From assembly GCF_004458765.1 (NCBI RefSeq), contig NZ_SPJX01000185.1, forward strand, positions 54,193 to 118,192: a stretch of DNA of 64,000 nt, given 5' to 3'. A program made the translations under genes and the position numbers. Below are positions 9,571-17,616 of the stretch, in pieces (positions within the stretch are counted from its first letter, which is position 1; each line of letters opens with the position of its first letter). Under the pieces are notes generated by a model, which did not search any database, was not told where the DNA came from, and was given only the letters and a program-made list of their open reading frames with translations. Source of the DNA: Microvirga pakistanensis (GTDB taxonomy: Bacteria > Pseudomonadota > Alphaproteobacteria > Rhizobiales > Beijerinckiaceae).

Positions 9571-9847
9571 ACCACGGACCTGGGTTTCCCATCACGGCAG
9601 GGCTGGGCGGGTTGAGCGGCGTATTGCCTGGCTCCTCCGACCTCGTTCAGGCGAGGAGAGCGGGCTTCCGACAACGTCTGGTTTGAAACGTTACTTCTCG
9701 TCCTCGCTCACCGTGATCGTGGATGGACCGCCGTTTTCCCGCGAAGTGTGGCAAATCCGGGTTGGTCCGTCCTAGAATTCGCCCTAATTGAACGCAAAGT
9801 CTTGGGACGCGGCAAAGGTTCATTGTTAATTTGTAGTTAGGGTGCTC

Positions 9848-11833
9848 GTGGCTCAATCGGGATGGTCGGGAACCAGGAAATATTCCTCTCTGGTGCTCCT
9901 CGCAGGACTTCTGTCCGGTGGGCTGTCGATCCCGCCTGCGATCGCATTCGACTTCTTCGGCCTCTTCGGCGGAGGCGACGAGACTCCGCCGCCGCCGAAT
10001 GCGGAAACGCTGCCGTATAGTCTCGATTTCACCGTCGTCGGTGCGGACAAGACCCTCGTCCAGAACCTCAAGGACGCCTCGACCCTGCAGAGGCTTACGA
10101 GCGATCCTCCTCCCGATGCGGAGTCGCTCGTTCGCCGTGCCGAGGCGGACCTGCCCCGCCTGAACGATGCGCTCTGGGGGGCGGGTTACTACAATGCGCG
10201 GATCGCGATCACGGTGGCGGGCATGCCCCTGTCGCTCCCGGCTTCCCGTCCCGAGGCAGCCATTCGTGCGGCGACGGCCTATCGCGCACGGGCGCTGGTG
10301 CCCGTTCAGGTCATTGTCGATCCCGGCCCGCAATTCGTCCTTCGGAATGTCGCCGTTCTGGATGCCAGGACCGGCCGCCCGTTCATGCCGGACGAGCTGC
10401 CGCCCCGCATCGTCAAGATCGAGCCTGGCGATCCGGCTCGCGCGGCCGACATCGTGGCGGCCCAGGCGCGGATCGTCGATCACTTCCGCGCCCAGTCGCG
10501 GCCATTCGCCAAGGTGACGGGACAGAATCCCGTCGTCACCCATCCGGCGCAGGTCATGGACATCAGCCTCACGCTCGATCCGGGCCCCCGCGCGGGGATC
10601 GGAGACATCGCGGTCCGAGGCGCGGAGAACGTCGATCCGGCGGTGGTGCGCTCGTTCATCTACACCGAGCCGGGCGATCCCTACTCGCCGGCAGCCCTCG
10701 CGTCGATGCGAAAGTCCATCCTCAGCATCGAGGCGTTGTCGTCCGTGCGCATCCGCGAGGGAGAGACGCTCGACGCCTACGGCAATCTTCCTCTCTTCGT
10801 CGACATCACGGAGCGGCAGCCACGCGTCATCGGGGCATCCGTCCAGTACTCGACCACCGACGGTCCCGCCGTTCGGGCCTATTGGGCACACCGCAATCTG
10901 TTCGGAGGCGCGGAGCGGCTGCGGCTCGAGGGCAGCCTCTTCTATCTCACCGAAGACGGCGGCCGCCCCGAAGAGGACGACGATGATTTCGACTGGGACG
11001 ATCTGGGAGGGCGCTTCCGGGCGAGCTTCCTGAAGCCCGCCCTCTGGGGAACGCGCAACGATTTCCTCGCTGACGCGCTCGTCGAGCGGGATCGCACGGA
11101 AGGGTACACGAGCCGCCTGGTCAACGGGACGGCGGGCATCCGCCACCGCTTCAGCGAGACGTTCTCCATCCAGGGCGGCATCGAATACGAAAAGGGACAG
11201 GCCTCGGACATCCTCGGGCAGGTGGACTACACCCTCGTGGGCCTGCCGCTGTCCGTCACCTACGATTCCACCGACAACACGCTCGACCCGACGCGGGGCA
11301 TGAAGCTGCTCGCCTCGGTGACGCCCTATCCGGATTTCCTCGGCTCGTCGGTTCCCATGACCATCGCGCGGGGAACCGCGTCGGCGTACTGGTCCATCGA
11401 CGAGGAGTCCCGCTACGTGCTCGCCGGCCGCCTCGGCCTCGGGTCGATCATCGGACCGGACCTCGAGGAGATTCCCGCGAACCGCCGATTCTTCGCCGGG
11501 GGAGGCGGGTCGGTGCGAGGCTTCGGCTATCGCTCCCTCAGCCCCACCTTCCTGGGGGAGCCCATCGGCGGACGCAGCCTCTTGGAGGCGTCGGTGGAGG
11601 CGCGGATCAAGGTCACCGACACCATCGGCATCGTGCCCTTCGTCGATGCGGGAACGGCCTTCGAGTCGAGCTATCCGGATTTCGACGAATCCATCCGGGT
11701 CTCGGCAGGTCTGGGCCTGCGCTATTACACGGCGATCGGGCCGATCCGCCTGGACGTCGCGACCCCCATTCGCCGCGAACAGGGGGATGACCGCTCTTTC
11801 GCGATTTACGTCGGAATCGGACAGGCGTTCTGA
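9848..11833 (+). CDS. tamA: Outer-membrane translocation/assembly protein TamA (BamA/Omp85 superfamily)
   Basis: A 661-residue Omp85 protein that works with TamB to insert or supply outer-membrane components. After a signal peptide (hydrophobic stretch about residues 13-32) come a proline-rich linker, POTRA-type repeats (about 60-330) and a C-terminal beta barrel (about 340-661). The barrel includes the RRFFAGGGGSVRGFGY lid-lock region and ends in the terminal Phe recognised by the BAM complex. I chose GTG 9848, which has AGG 7 nt upstream; GTG 9842 is two codons earlier and is possible. The stop overlaps the tamB start (TGATG), so the pair is translationally coupled. Confidence 0.9.
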   Translation: MAQSGWSGTRKYSSLVLLAGLLSGGLSIPPAIAFDFFGLFGGGDETPPPPNAETLPYSLDFTVVGADKTLVQNLKDASTLQRLTSDPPPDAESLVRRAEADLPRLNDALWGAGYYNARIAITVAGMPLSLPASRPEAAIRAATAYRARALVPVQVIVDPGPQFVLRNVAVLDARTGRPFMPDELPPRIVKIEPGDPARAADIVAAQARIVDHFRAQSRPFAKVTGQNPVVTHPAQVMDISLTLDPGPRAGIGDIAVRGAENVDPAVVRSFIYTEPGDPYSPAALASMRKSILSIEALSSVRIREGETLDAYGNLPLFVDITERQPRVIGASVQYSTTDGPAVRAYWAHRNLFGGAERLRLEGSLFYLTEDGGRPEEDDDDFDWDDLGGRFRASFLKPALWGTRNDFLADALVERDRTEGYTSRLVNGTAGIRHRFSETFSIQGGIEYEKGQASDILGQVDYTLVGLPLSVTYDSTDNTLDPTRGMKLLASVTPYPDFLGSSVPMTIARGTASAYWSIDEESRYVLAGRLGLGSIIGPDLEEIPANRRFFAGGGGSVRGFGYRSLSPTFLGEPIGGRSLLEASVEARIKVTDTIGIVPFVDAGTAFESSYPDFDESIRVSAGLGLRYYTAIGPIRLDVATPIRREQGDDRSFAIYVGIGQAF

Positions 11834-14800
11834 TGATCATGCTGCGCCGCCTTCTCACCCTCATCGCCGTCGCTGTCCTGGCTTTCGGCGGTTTCTGGTT
11901 CATGGCCGGTTCGCGGAGCCAGGCCCAGACGGACCAAAGCGTTCTGGCGAACCTGATCTCGCGGGCCTTGTCGACTCCGACGACGCGGGTGAGCATCGGC
12001 CGCGTCGAGGGAGCGCTCTCGTCGAACGCGGTGATCCGGGACGTGCGGATCGCGGATCGCGACGGCGTCTGGCTGTCGCTCGATCGGGCGCGTCTGGTCT
12101 GGACCCGGACGGCTCTCCTGCGCGGGCGTCTTGAGGTTAACGAACTCGAAATCGACCGCTTGCAGATCCTGCGCAGGCCGGAGACGTCCGAGGAGGACGC
12201 GGCGTCCGTCTCCGATGAGCCGATCCTGCCCGAACTGCCCGTGAAGGTGATCGTGGAAGGATTCACCTTGCAGGAGCTCGCGCTCGGGGAGCCCGTGCTC
12301 GGAACGGCCGCGCGGCTCTCGGCGCAAGGCTCGGCCAATCTCGGTGATCCCAACGAGGGGCTCGAGTTCGATTTCGCGGCGCAGCGCCTCGATGCGCCCG
12401 GACGCCTTTCGATCAACCTCGATTACGTGCCCCAGACGAACCGGCTCGCCCTGGACCTGACCCATCAGGAGCCGGAGGGCGGGATCGCGGCCCGGCTGCT
12501 CGCTCTGCCGGGTCTTCCGCCATTCGATCTCAAGCTCGCCGGCGAGGGGCCCTTGAGCAACTTCGCGGCCCGGCTCGATTTCTCCGCGGGACCGACCATC
12601 GGCGCGGCGGGCGCGACGGTCGTCAGGCGGGTGGGCGCCGCCTATCAGGTGGACGCCGATCTCTCCGCGCAGGTCGAGGGACTTCTGCCCGCGCCGGTCG
12701 CTCCTGTCTTCGCGGGAACGACGCGGTTGGTCGGCAACGTGACGATCGGGGATGACGGCGGCATTCGGCTCCAGCCGGTTCGCATCACGTCGAACGTCGC
12801 CAGCTTCGACATGGCGGGCACCGTCAGCTCCGGTCAGGCCCTCGACCTGACCTTGCAGGCTCGCGCCCTGCCCAACGACGGCTCCGCCACCCGGGCGGGC
12901 GACGCGGAAATCCGGCGCCTTGCTTTCGACGGCCGCGTGCAGGGCACCATGACGGCTCCGCGCATCAACGGTTCCCTGGAGGCCGCGGGAGTGCGGCTGC
13001 CCGAGGGGGCGCTCGACACCCTGACGGCCCGCATCGCCATGGATCCGGTGAGCGACGTGGCGATCCCCGACCGCTTCACCTTCACCATCGACGCGAAGGC
13101 CGGAGGAATCGAGCCGGCCGACAGGGCGCTCGCACGGGCGCTCGGTCGGACTCTCTCGCTCACCGCCAACGGCATTCTGGGCCGTGACGGCATCGCCAAT
13201 GTCGATACGGCGCGGCTCGAAACATCGACGGCCCAGGCAGGGTTCAGGGGCCGCGTCGGCTCGACCGTGCTGGATGGAACCCTCGATGCCGAGATCCCGG
13301 CGCTCGCCGTCTTTTCCGGTGTCGCCGGCCGGACGCTGCGCGGCTCGGCGGCCCTGACGGCACGGCTCGCGGGCAATCCGCGGCGGTCCGACATCGCTGC
13401 GACCGTCGATGCCAACCTGCGGGACCTTTCGACGGGAACGCCGCCGCTTGACGGCCTCCTCGGCCGTTCGGTCGCGGCGAACGGCATCCTGCGCCGTGTT
13501 CCCGGCGGGTTCGCGTTCGAGAACTTCCGGATCGGCGGAGCGCATCTCGATGCCCGCGCGGATGGGCGGGCGACGCAGAGCGCAGCCAATTTGGGCCTCG
13601 TGATCACCGTCGACGAACTCCGGCGTGTGGACCCTCGCATCACCGGGGGGCGAGCGGATGTGACGGCGCGGCTGACGGGCTCGCTGGAGCGGCCGGACGT
13701 GACGGCGACCGCGACCCTGTCCGACATGCGCGCCCTCGACCGGTCGATCCCGCGCCTTGTGCTGCAGCTCGACGGGAAGGACGTGACCGGTGCTCTCGAT
13801 GCGGCGCTCACGCTCGACGGGCAGGTCGGCGCCAAACCGGCCACCGGTACGGTTCATCTTGCCCGGCCGGCGGAGGGGGGATGGCTGCTGGACCGGCTCG
13901 ATGTCGCGGTCGGCTCGGTCTCGATGACCGGCAACCTGCGCATCGGCTCCGACCAGCTCGCCCAGGGGCGGGTGTCCCTCTCGGGCAGCAATCTCGACGA
14001 TCTCTCTCCACTGCTGCTGACAAGGCTCGATGGTTCGGTCAATGCCGAAATCGTGCTCGGGGCACAGAATGGCCGCCAGGACGCATCGGTCGTTGCCAAC
14101 GGTTCCCGTGTGGCGGTTGCCGGCGTTACCGTGCGGGATTTCGACGTGCGAGTTGCCGTCACGGATCTCTACAGGCGCCCCGTGATCGACGGGACCGCCC
14201 GGGCTGACACGCTGAGTGCGGCCGGGCAAACGTTCAGAACGGTCAATCTCACGGCCCAGGGCACACCCGATGCTTCGACCGTCACGGCCTCCGCCGTGGG
14301 GCAGGGCTTCGACCTGAATGCACAGGCCCGCGTGGTGCCGGGCGACGCGACGCGGATCGAGCTGGCGAGCTTCACGGCGCGGCGCGGCAACAGGCGCCTC
14401 GCATTGGCGCAGCCCGCGGCCATTTCGCTTCGGAGCGGGACTGCCACCATCACCGGCCTTGTGATCGCCGCCGATCAGGGTCGCGTCGGCGTGTCCGGCA
14501 CCGTGGGCGAGCGGCTCGACCTGTCGGTCGACATTCGCAACCTCCCGCTCCAGATTGCCGACATCGTCGTTCCCAATCTCGGGCTGGTCGGCACCGTGAA
14601 CGGAAGCGCCACCGTGCGAGGCGAGGCGAGCGATCCGAATGGAAGCTACGATCTGCGGGCGACGGGACTGGCGACGCCCGAAACGCGTCAGGCCGGATTG
14701 CCGCCGCTCACGGTCGCGGCGCAGGGCCGGATCGCGGAGCAGCGGGCAACCATCGACGCCGACGTCGCGGCCGGGCGCTTCGGAACCGTGCGGCTCGCGG

Positions 14801-16134
14801 GCAGCGTTCCGCTCGACGCCGCGGACGACCTGGCTCTGAGGGTTTCCGGCAGAACCGATCTTGCGGTCGCCAACAGCTTCCTGTCGGCAAGGGGGCAGCG
14901 CCTGACGGGCGGCGCCACCCTCGACCTGACGATCGCGGGCACGATGGCGGACCCGCAGATCCGGGGCGCCGTCACGCTCGCGGGCGGCAGCTTCGTCGAT
15001 TCCCTGCAGGGCATCCAGCTGAACGACCTCGGCGGGCGCCTCACTGCGGCAGGTCAGACACTCACCATCGAGAGCCTGAGCGCACGCACCCGCAATGGCG
15101 GATCCCTGACGGCGAGGGGACGGGTCACCATCGATCCGGCGGCCGGACTGCCCGCAGACATCCGCATCGCGGGGAGCCGCGCCCAGCTCGTCTCGAATGA
15201 AACCGTGGATGCCACGGCCGACCTGGATCTCGCGATTTCCGGGCCTCTGATGAGCCGGCCGCGCGTCGCGGGCCGCGTCAACATCGTCACGATGAACGTG
15301 TCGGTGCCCGACCGCCTGCCGACGACCCTGAGGCCGTTGCCGGGCACCAGGCATGTCCAGCCGACGCCCACCGCCGCTGCCCGGCTCGCATTGGCTCGCA
15401 AGCAGCAGGGCGCGGGCTCCCGAGGAGCCCCCTTCAGCGCGGACCTCGATCTCGTCCTCACCGCGCAGAATCGCATCTTCGTTCGCGGACGAGGGATCAA
15501 TGCCGAACTCGGCGGCGATCTGCGCCTCCAGGGCACGTCGCGGGATCCCGTTGCCATCGGGGCGTTCGAGCTGCGGCGCGGACGCCTCGACCTCATCGGA
15601 CGGCGCATCGACTTCGTGCGGGGACGCCTGGATTTCACAGGGGATCTCACGCCCTCCCTCGACTTCCTGGCCGAGACGCAGGCAGGCGATGTGACGGCCC
15701 GCATCGCCGTGACAGGGCCCGCGTCGCAGCCCGAATTCGCCTTCAGCTCGAGCCCCGATCTGCCGCAGGACGAGGTGCTGTCCCGCGTTCTGTTCCAGCG
15801 TCCGTCCGGCGGCCTCTCGGCCGGACAGGCGTTGCAGCTTGCGCAGACGGTGGCGCAACTGTCCGGCGGAGCCGGAACGGACGCTTTCGAGAGCCTGCGC
15901 CGTTCGCTCGGCGTCGACAGCCTCGACATCACCGTCGATGCCAGCGGCGGCCCGGCAGTGGGCGTCTCGCGCTATATCAGCGACAATGTCCGTGTCGGCG
16001 TGAGGGCCGGGGCGCGGCCCGAGGAAAGCGGCGTCACCGTCGATGTCGACCTGACGCGGCGGCTCAAAGCGCAGGGTGCGGTCGATGCCGAAGGGGGAAC
16101 CTCCGTCGGCCTCGGCTTCGAGCTGGAGTACTGA
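11833..16134 (+). CDS. tamB: Translocation and assembly module protein TamB (AsmA-like/DUF490)
   Basis: A 1433-residue protein spanning the periplasm. It has one N-terminal inner-membrane anchor (about residues 8-25) and then more than a thousand residues of repetitive beta-rich sequence, which in this family forms a lipid-conducting groove. The C-terminal DUF490/TamB domain is clear (about 1100-1433) and ends in an amphipathic strand with a terminal aromatic residue. TamB-type proteins move phospholipids to, or help assemble proteins in, the outer membrane. It overlaps the tamA stop by one base. Strong GC bias creates a long open frame on the opposite strand here, which I regard as a shadow. 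Confidence 0.93.
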   Translation: MIMLRRLLTLIAVAVLAFGGFWFMAGSRSQAQTDQSVLANLISRALSTPTTRVSIGRVEGALSSNAVIRDVRIADRDGVWLSLDRARLVWTRTALLRGRLEVNELEIDRLQILRRPETSEEDAASVSDEPILPELPVKVIVEGFTLQELALGEPVLGTAARLSAQGSANLGDPNEGLEFDFAAQRLDAPGRLSINLDYVPQTNRLALDLTHQEPEGGIAARLLALPGLPPFDLKLAGEGPLSNFAARLDFSAGPTIGAAGATVVRRVGAAYQVDADLSAQVEGLLPAPVAPVFAGTTRLVGNVTIGDDGGIRLQPVRITSNVASFDMAGTVSSGQALDLTLQARALPNDGSATRAGDAEIRRLAFDGRVQGTMTAPRINGSLEAAGVRLPEGALDTLTARIAMDPVSDVAIPDRFTFTIDAKAGGIEPADRALARALGRTLSLTANGILGRDGIANVDTARLETSTAQAGFRGRVGSTVLDGTLDAEIPALAVFSGVAGRTLRGSAALTARLAGNPRRSDIAATVDANLRDLSTGTPPLDGLLGRSVAANGILRRVPGGFAFENFRIGGAHLDARADGRATQSAANLGLVITVDELRRVDPRITGGRADVTARLTGSLERPDVTATATLSDMRALDRSIPRLVLQLDGKDVTGALDAALTLDGQVGAKPATGTVHLARPAEGGWLLDRLDVAVGSVSMTGNLRIGSDQLAQGRVSLSGSNLDDLSPLLLTRLDGSVNAEIVLGAQNGRQDASVVANGSRVAVAGVTVRDFDVRVAVTDLYRRPVIDGTARADTLSAAGQTFRTVNLTAQGTPDASTVTASAVGQGFDLNAQARVVPGDATRIELASFTARRGNRRLALAQPAAISLRSGTATITGLVIAADQGRVGVSGTVGERLDLSVDIRNLPLQIADIVVPNLGLVGTVNGSATVRGEASDPNGSYDLRATGLATPETRQAGLPPLTVAAQGRIAEQRATIDADVAAGRFGTVRLAGSVPLDAADDLALRVSGRTDLAVANSFLSARGQRLTGGATLDLTIAGTMADPQIRGAVTLAGGSFVDSLQGIQLNDLGGRLTAAGQTLTIESLSARTRNGGSLTARGRVTIDPAAGLPADIRIAGSRAQLVSNETVDATADLDLAISGPLMSRPRVAGRVNIVTMNVSVPDRLPTTLRPLPGTRHVQPTPTAAARLALARKQQGAGSRGAPFSADLDLVLTAQNRIFVRGRGINAELGGDLRLQGTSRDPVAIGAFELRRGRLDLIGRRIDFVRGRLDFTGDLTPSLDFLAETQAGDVTARIAVTGPASQPEFAFSSSPDLPQDEVLSRVLFQRPSGGLSAGQALQLAQTVAQLSGGAGTDAFESLRRSLGVDSLDITVDASGGPAVGVSRYISDNVRVGVRAGARPEESGVTVDVDLTRRLKAQGAVDAEGGTSVGLGFELEY

Positions 16135-16167
16135 ACCCGCGGCGCCGCAAAGCCATCCTTTTGCCCG

Positions 16168-16190
16168 CCGACCCGGCTCAGCCGGGTCGG
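16168..16190 (+). terminator. Hairpin after tamB
   Basis: A perfect 10-bp GC stem (16168-16177 with 16181-16190) with a 3-nt loop lies 33 nt after the tamB stop. There is no T-run on the + side, so it may be a transcript-end stabiliser or a Rho-assisted end rather than a classical terminator. Confidence 0.45.
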
Positions 16191-16236
16191 CCGCGGTGGC
16201 AGGCGGGCATGCACACTCAGACGTGAAACGAGGGCG

Positions 16237-16261
16237 GGAACCAGGGATTGGATCGCCCGTT
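16237..16261 (+). promoter_or_regulatory. Exact EcfG-type general stress response promoter, GGAAC-N16-CGTT
   Basis: GGAAC at 16237-16241 is followed after exactly 16 nt by CGTT at 16258-16261. This is the established -35/-10 signature for alphaproteobacterial EcfG (general stress response) sigma factors. It is placed directly before the response-regulator gene at 16271. The predicted transcription start would lie only a few bases from that ATG, implying a leaderless or very short-leader mRNA. The match is seen in the sequence; its activity is inferred. Confidence 0.6.
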
Positions 16262-16270
16262 TCCCGCTGT

Positions 16271-16669
16271 ATGAAACCTCGACGCGAGATATTGAACCTG
16301 CCCGTCGTTCTCCTGGTGGAGGACGAGCTGCTCGTGCGCCTGACTCAGGTGGAAATCCTGAGGGAGGCCGATTTCTGGGTCGTCGAGGCGCAGGATGCCG
16401 ACGAGGCTTTCGAGATTCTGAAGAAGCGCACCGACATCAATGTGGTGCTCACGGATGTGAACATGCCGGGCTCGATCGACGGGTTCGAGTTCGCCCGCCT
16501 CGTCCGTCAGGGATGGCCGGACGTGGGCGTTCTCGTGATCTCCGGCAAGGTTGCGCCAGGACCCGGCGATCTTCCGGAGGGCACGCATTTCCTGCAGAAG
16601 CCGATCCGCTCCGAGGCTCTCGTGAATGCCCTGAAACAAGCCGTGGTCCCCCGGACGGCGGAAGCATGA
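16271..16669 (+). CDS. Single-domain response regulator (CheY-like receiver)
   Basis: A 132-residue stand-alone receiver domain with no output domain. The acidic pocket is Glu17/Asp18, the phospho-acceptor is Asp62 and the switch lysine is Lys100. It is preceded by an exact EcfG-type promoter and lies 950 bp from the EcfG-like sigma gene. It may therefore feed back on the stress phosphorelay, as stand-alone receivers do in some alphaproteobacteria; that role is inference. I chose ATG 16271 because the receiver fold begins about ten residues later; no clear ribosome site precedes it. Its stop overlaps the next start (ATGA at 16666-16669). No cognate kinase is adjacent. Confidence 0.88.
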   Translation: MKPRREILNLPVVLLVEDELLVRLTQVEILREADFWVVEAQDADEAFEILKKRTDINVVLTDVNMPGSIDGFEFARLVRQGWPDVGVLVISGKVAPGPGDLPEGTHFLQKPIRSEALVNALKQAVVPRTAEA

Positions 16670-16977
16670 GAACCGGGCCTGATCGGAGGGCTCCGCCTTT
16701 CTCCCACCATGAACAAGGACAGCGAGGCGTGAGAAGACCGCGGGCCTCCTTCGGTGGGCGCCATGTTCCGTTGCCGCACTCCAAAGCCCTCAGGATCAGC
16801 CTCGGCGTCGCGTTGGTGATAGGCGGGCTCGTGGGCTTCCTGCCCGTGCTCGGCTTCTGGATGGTGCCGCTCGGAATCATCGTATTGTCCACCGATATTC
16901 CCGCGGCCCGCAGGCTGCGCCGCCGCGTGGCCGTATGGTGGGAACGGCGGCGGCGAGCCTGGAGCGAAAGTTCTTAG
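16666..16977 (+). CDS. Small membrane protein, conserved in Rhizobiales, function unknown
   Basis: A 103-residue protein with a basic, disordered N-terminal half (residues 1-42). One hydrophobic hairpin or a single long membrane segment (about 47-75) contains Gly-Leu-Val-Gly-Phe-Leu-Pro-Val-Leu-Gly-Phe-Trp. The tail is strongly Arg/Trp-rich (about 80-103). The hydrophobic segment followed by a Pro-Ala-Ala-Arg-Arg turn resembles small 'PGPGW-like' membrane proteins, but I do not recognise a named family. It overlaps the preceding response-regulator stop by 4 nt, so the two are probably translationally coupled and share the stress-type promoter. It ends convergently, overlapping the yidB-like stop by 4 nt. 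Confidence 0.65.
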   Translation: MRTGPDRRAPPFSHHEQGQRGVRRPRASFGGRHVPLPHSKALRISLGVALVIGGLVGFLPVLGFWMVPLGIIVLSTDIPAARRLRRRVAVWWERRRRAWSESS

Positions 16978-17435
16978 CCCGGCAGCCGTCCTTCCGGGGT
17001 ATACTGATCGACGGCCTGCGGCAGATCCCGCGACAGCCGGGCAAGAATGTCCTCTCGCGAAAGCCCGGTCTGCTGCGTCAGCGTATCCAGCACATCCGGT
17101 CCGATAGCCTGTTCGAGATTCTGCGGTGCGATCTGTTTGTTCGGGCCGGTGCCGACCCAGGATTCGGCCACCTCGCCCTGACCGTTCTGGCGGAAGCGGT
17201 CGACGAGTTCACCCAGGCCGCCCTTCAGAAAACCGCCCGCATCGCCCCCGCCAAGACCGCCGAGCAGGCCGCCAAGGCCGCCGAGGCTGCCGCCTTGCTG
17301 CCCCGGAAACTGACCTGGCGCTCCGGGTTGCTGCCCACCGCGCAGCATTTCGGCGATTTTGTCCCGGTTCTGGTAACCGGCGATGGCAAGAAGCCCCAAA
17401 AGGGCTGTCATGGAAGGAAAGCCACGGCTGCTCAT
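16974..17435 (-). CDS. YidB-family protein (DUF937)
   Basis: A 153-residue protein. The N-terminus (about 1-30) resembles a short hydrophobic/YidB start. The middle (about 33-75) is a Gly/Gln-rich low-complexity linker. The C-terminal DUF937/YidB domain (about 75-150) contains the motif with Trp-Val-Gly-x-Gly-Pro-Asn. The molecular function of the family is unknown. A good AGGAG site lies 8 nt before the ATG at 17435. Upstream lies a symmetric GGAAC/GTTCC element that can be read as an EcfG-type promoter for this gene, with its -10 about 30 nt from the start codon. This suggests membership of the general stress regulon. Confidence 0.85.
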   Translation of the reverse strand: MSSRGFPSMTALLGLLAIAGYQNRDKIAEMLRGGQQPGAPGQFPGQQGGSLGGLGGLLGGLGGGDAGGFLKGGLGELVDRFRQNGQGEVAESWVGTGPNKQIAPQNLEQAIGPDVLDTLTQQTGLSREDILARLSRDLPQAVDQYTPEGRLPG

Positions 17436-17463
17436 GTCATTGCTCCTGCTGGTCGGATCGACA

Positions 17464-17491
17464 GGAACCGATGAGCGGGAGGAAGGGTTCC
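17464..17491. promoter_or_regulatory. Symmetric, apparently bidirectional EcfG-type promoter between yidB and the sigma gene
   Basis: On the + strand GGAAC (17464-17468) is followed after 17 nt by GGTT (17486-17489). On the - strand GGAAC (complement of 17487-17491) is followed after 17 nt by GGTT (complement of 17466-17469). Each half differs at one base from the GGAAC-N16/17-CGTT consensus. The two promoters interlock, each -35 overlapping the other's -10. One faces the yidB-like gene and the other the sigma-factor gene. Confidence 0.5.
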
Positions 17492-17616
17492 GGCAGGCTC
17501 GCTTTAAGCGCTGCTAAGCCTGACATGGGCCTCGCCCCTGGAGCCTGGCGCTTGCGCATCAACTTAGCCTTTTGTCGCAGGAAATCCCGCAATCGAAATG
17601 CCACGAGGATATTTAA

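Noticed and set aside
9539-9775. A 78-codon open frame between the PP2C-like gene and tamA
   Set aside because: It overlaps the end of the PP2C-like gene, lacks a ribosome site and has no conserved pattern. The gap 9571-9847 is best left as non-coding.
11806-15858. A 1350-codon open frame on the minus strand opposite tamB
   Set aside because: It mirrors the reading frame of tamB in GC-biased DNA, has low-complexity Arg/Asp/His-rich translation and no ribosome site or domain. tamB on the plus strand has clear family domains.
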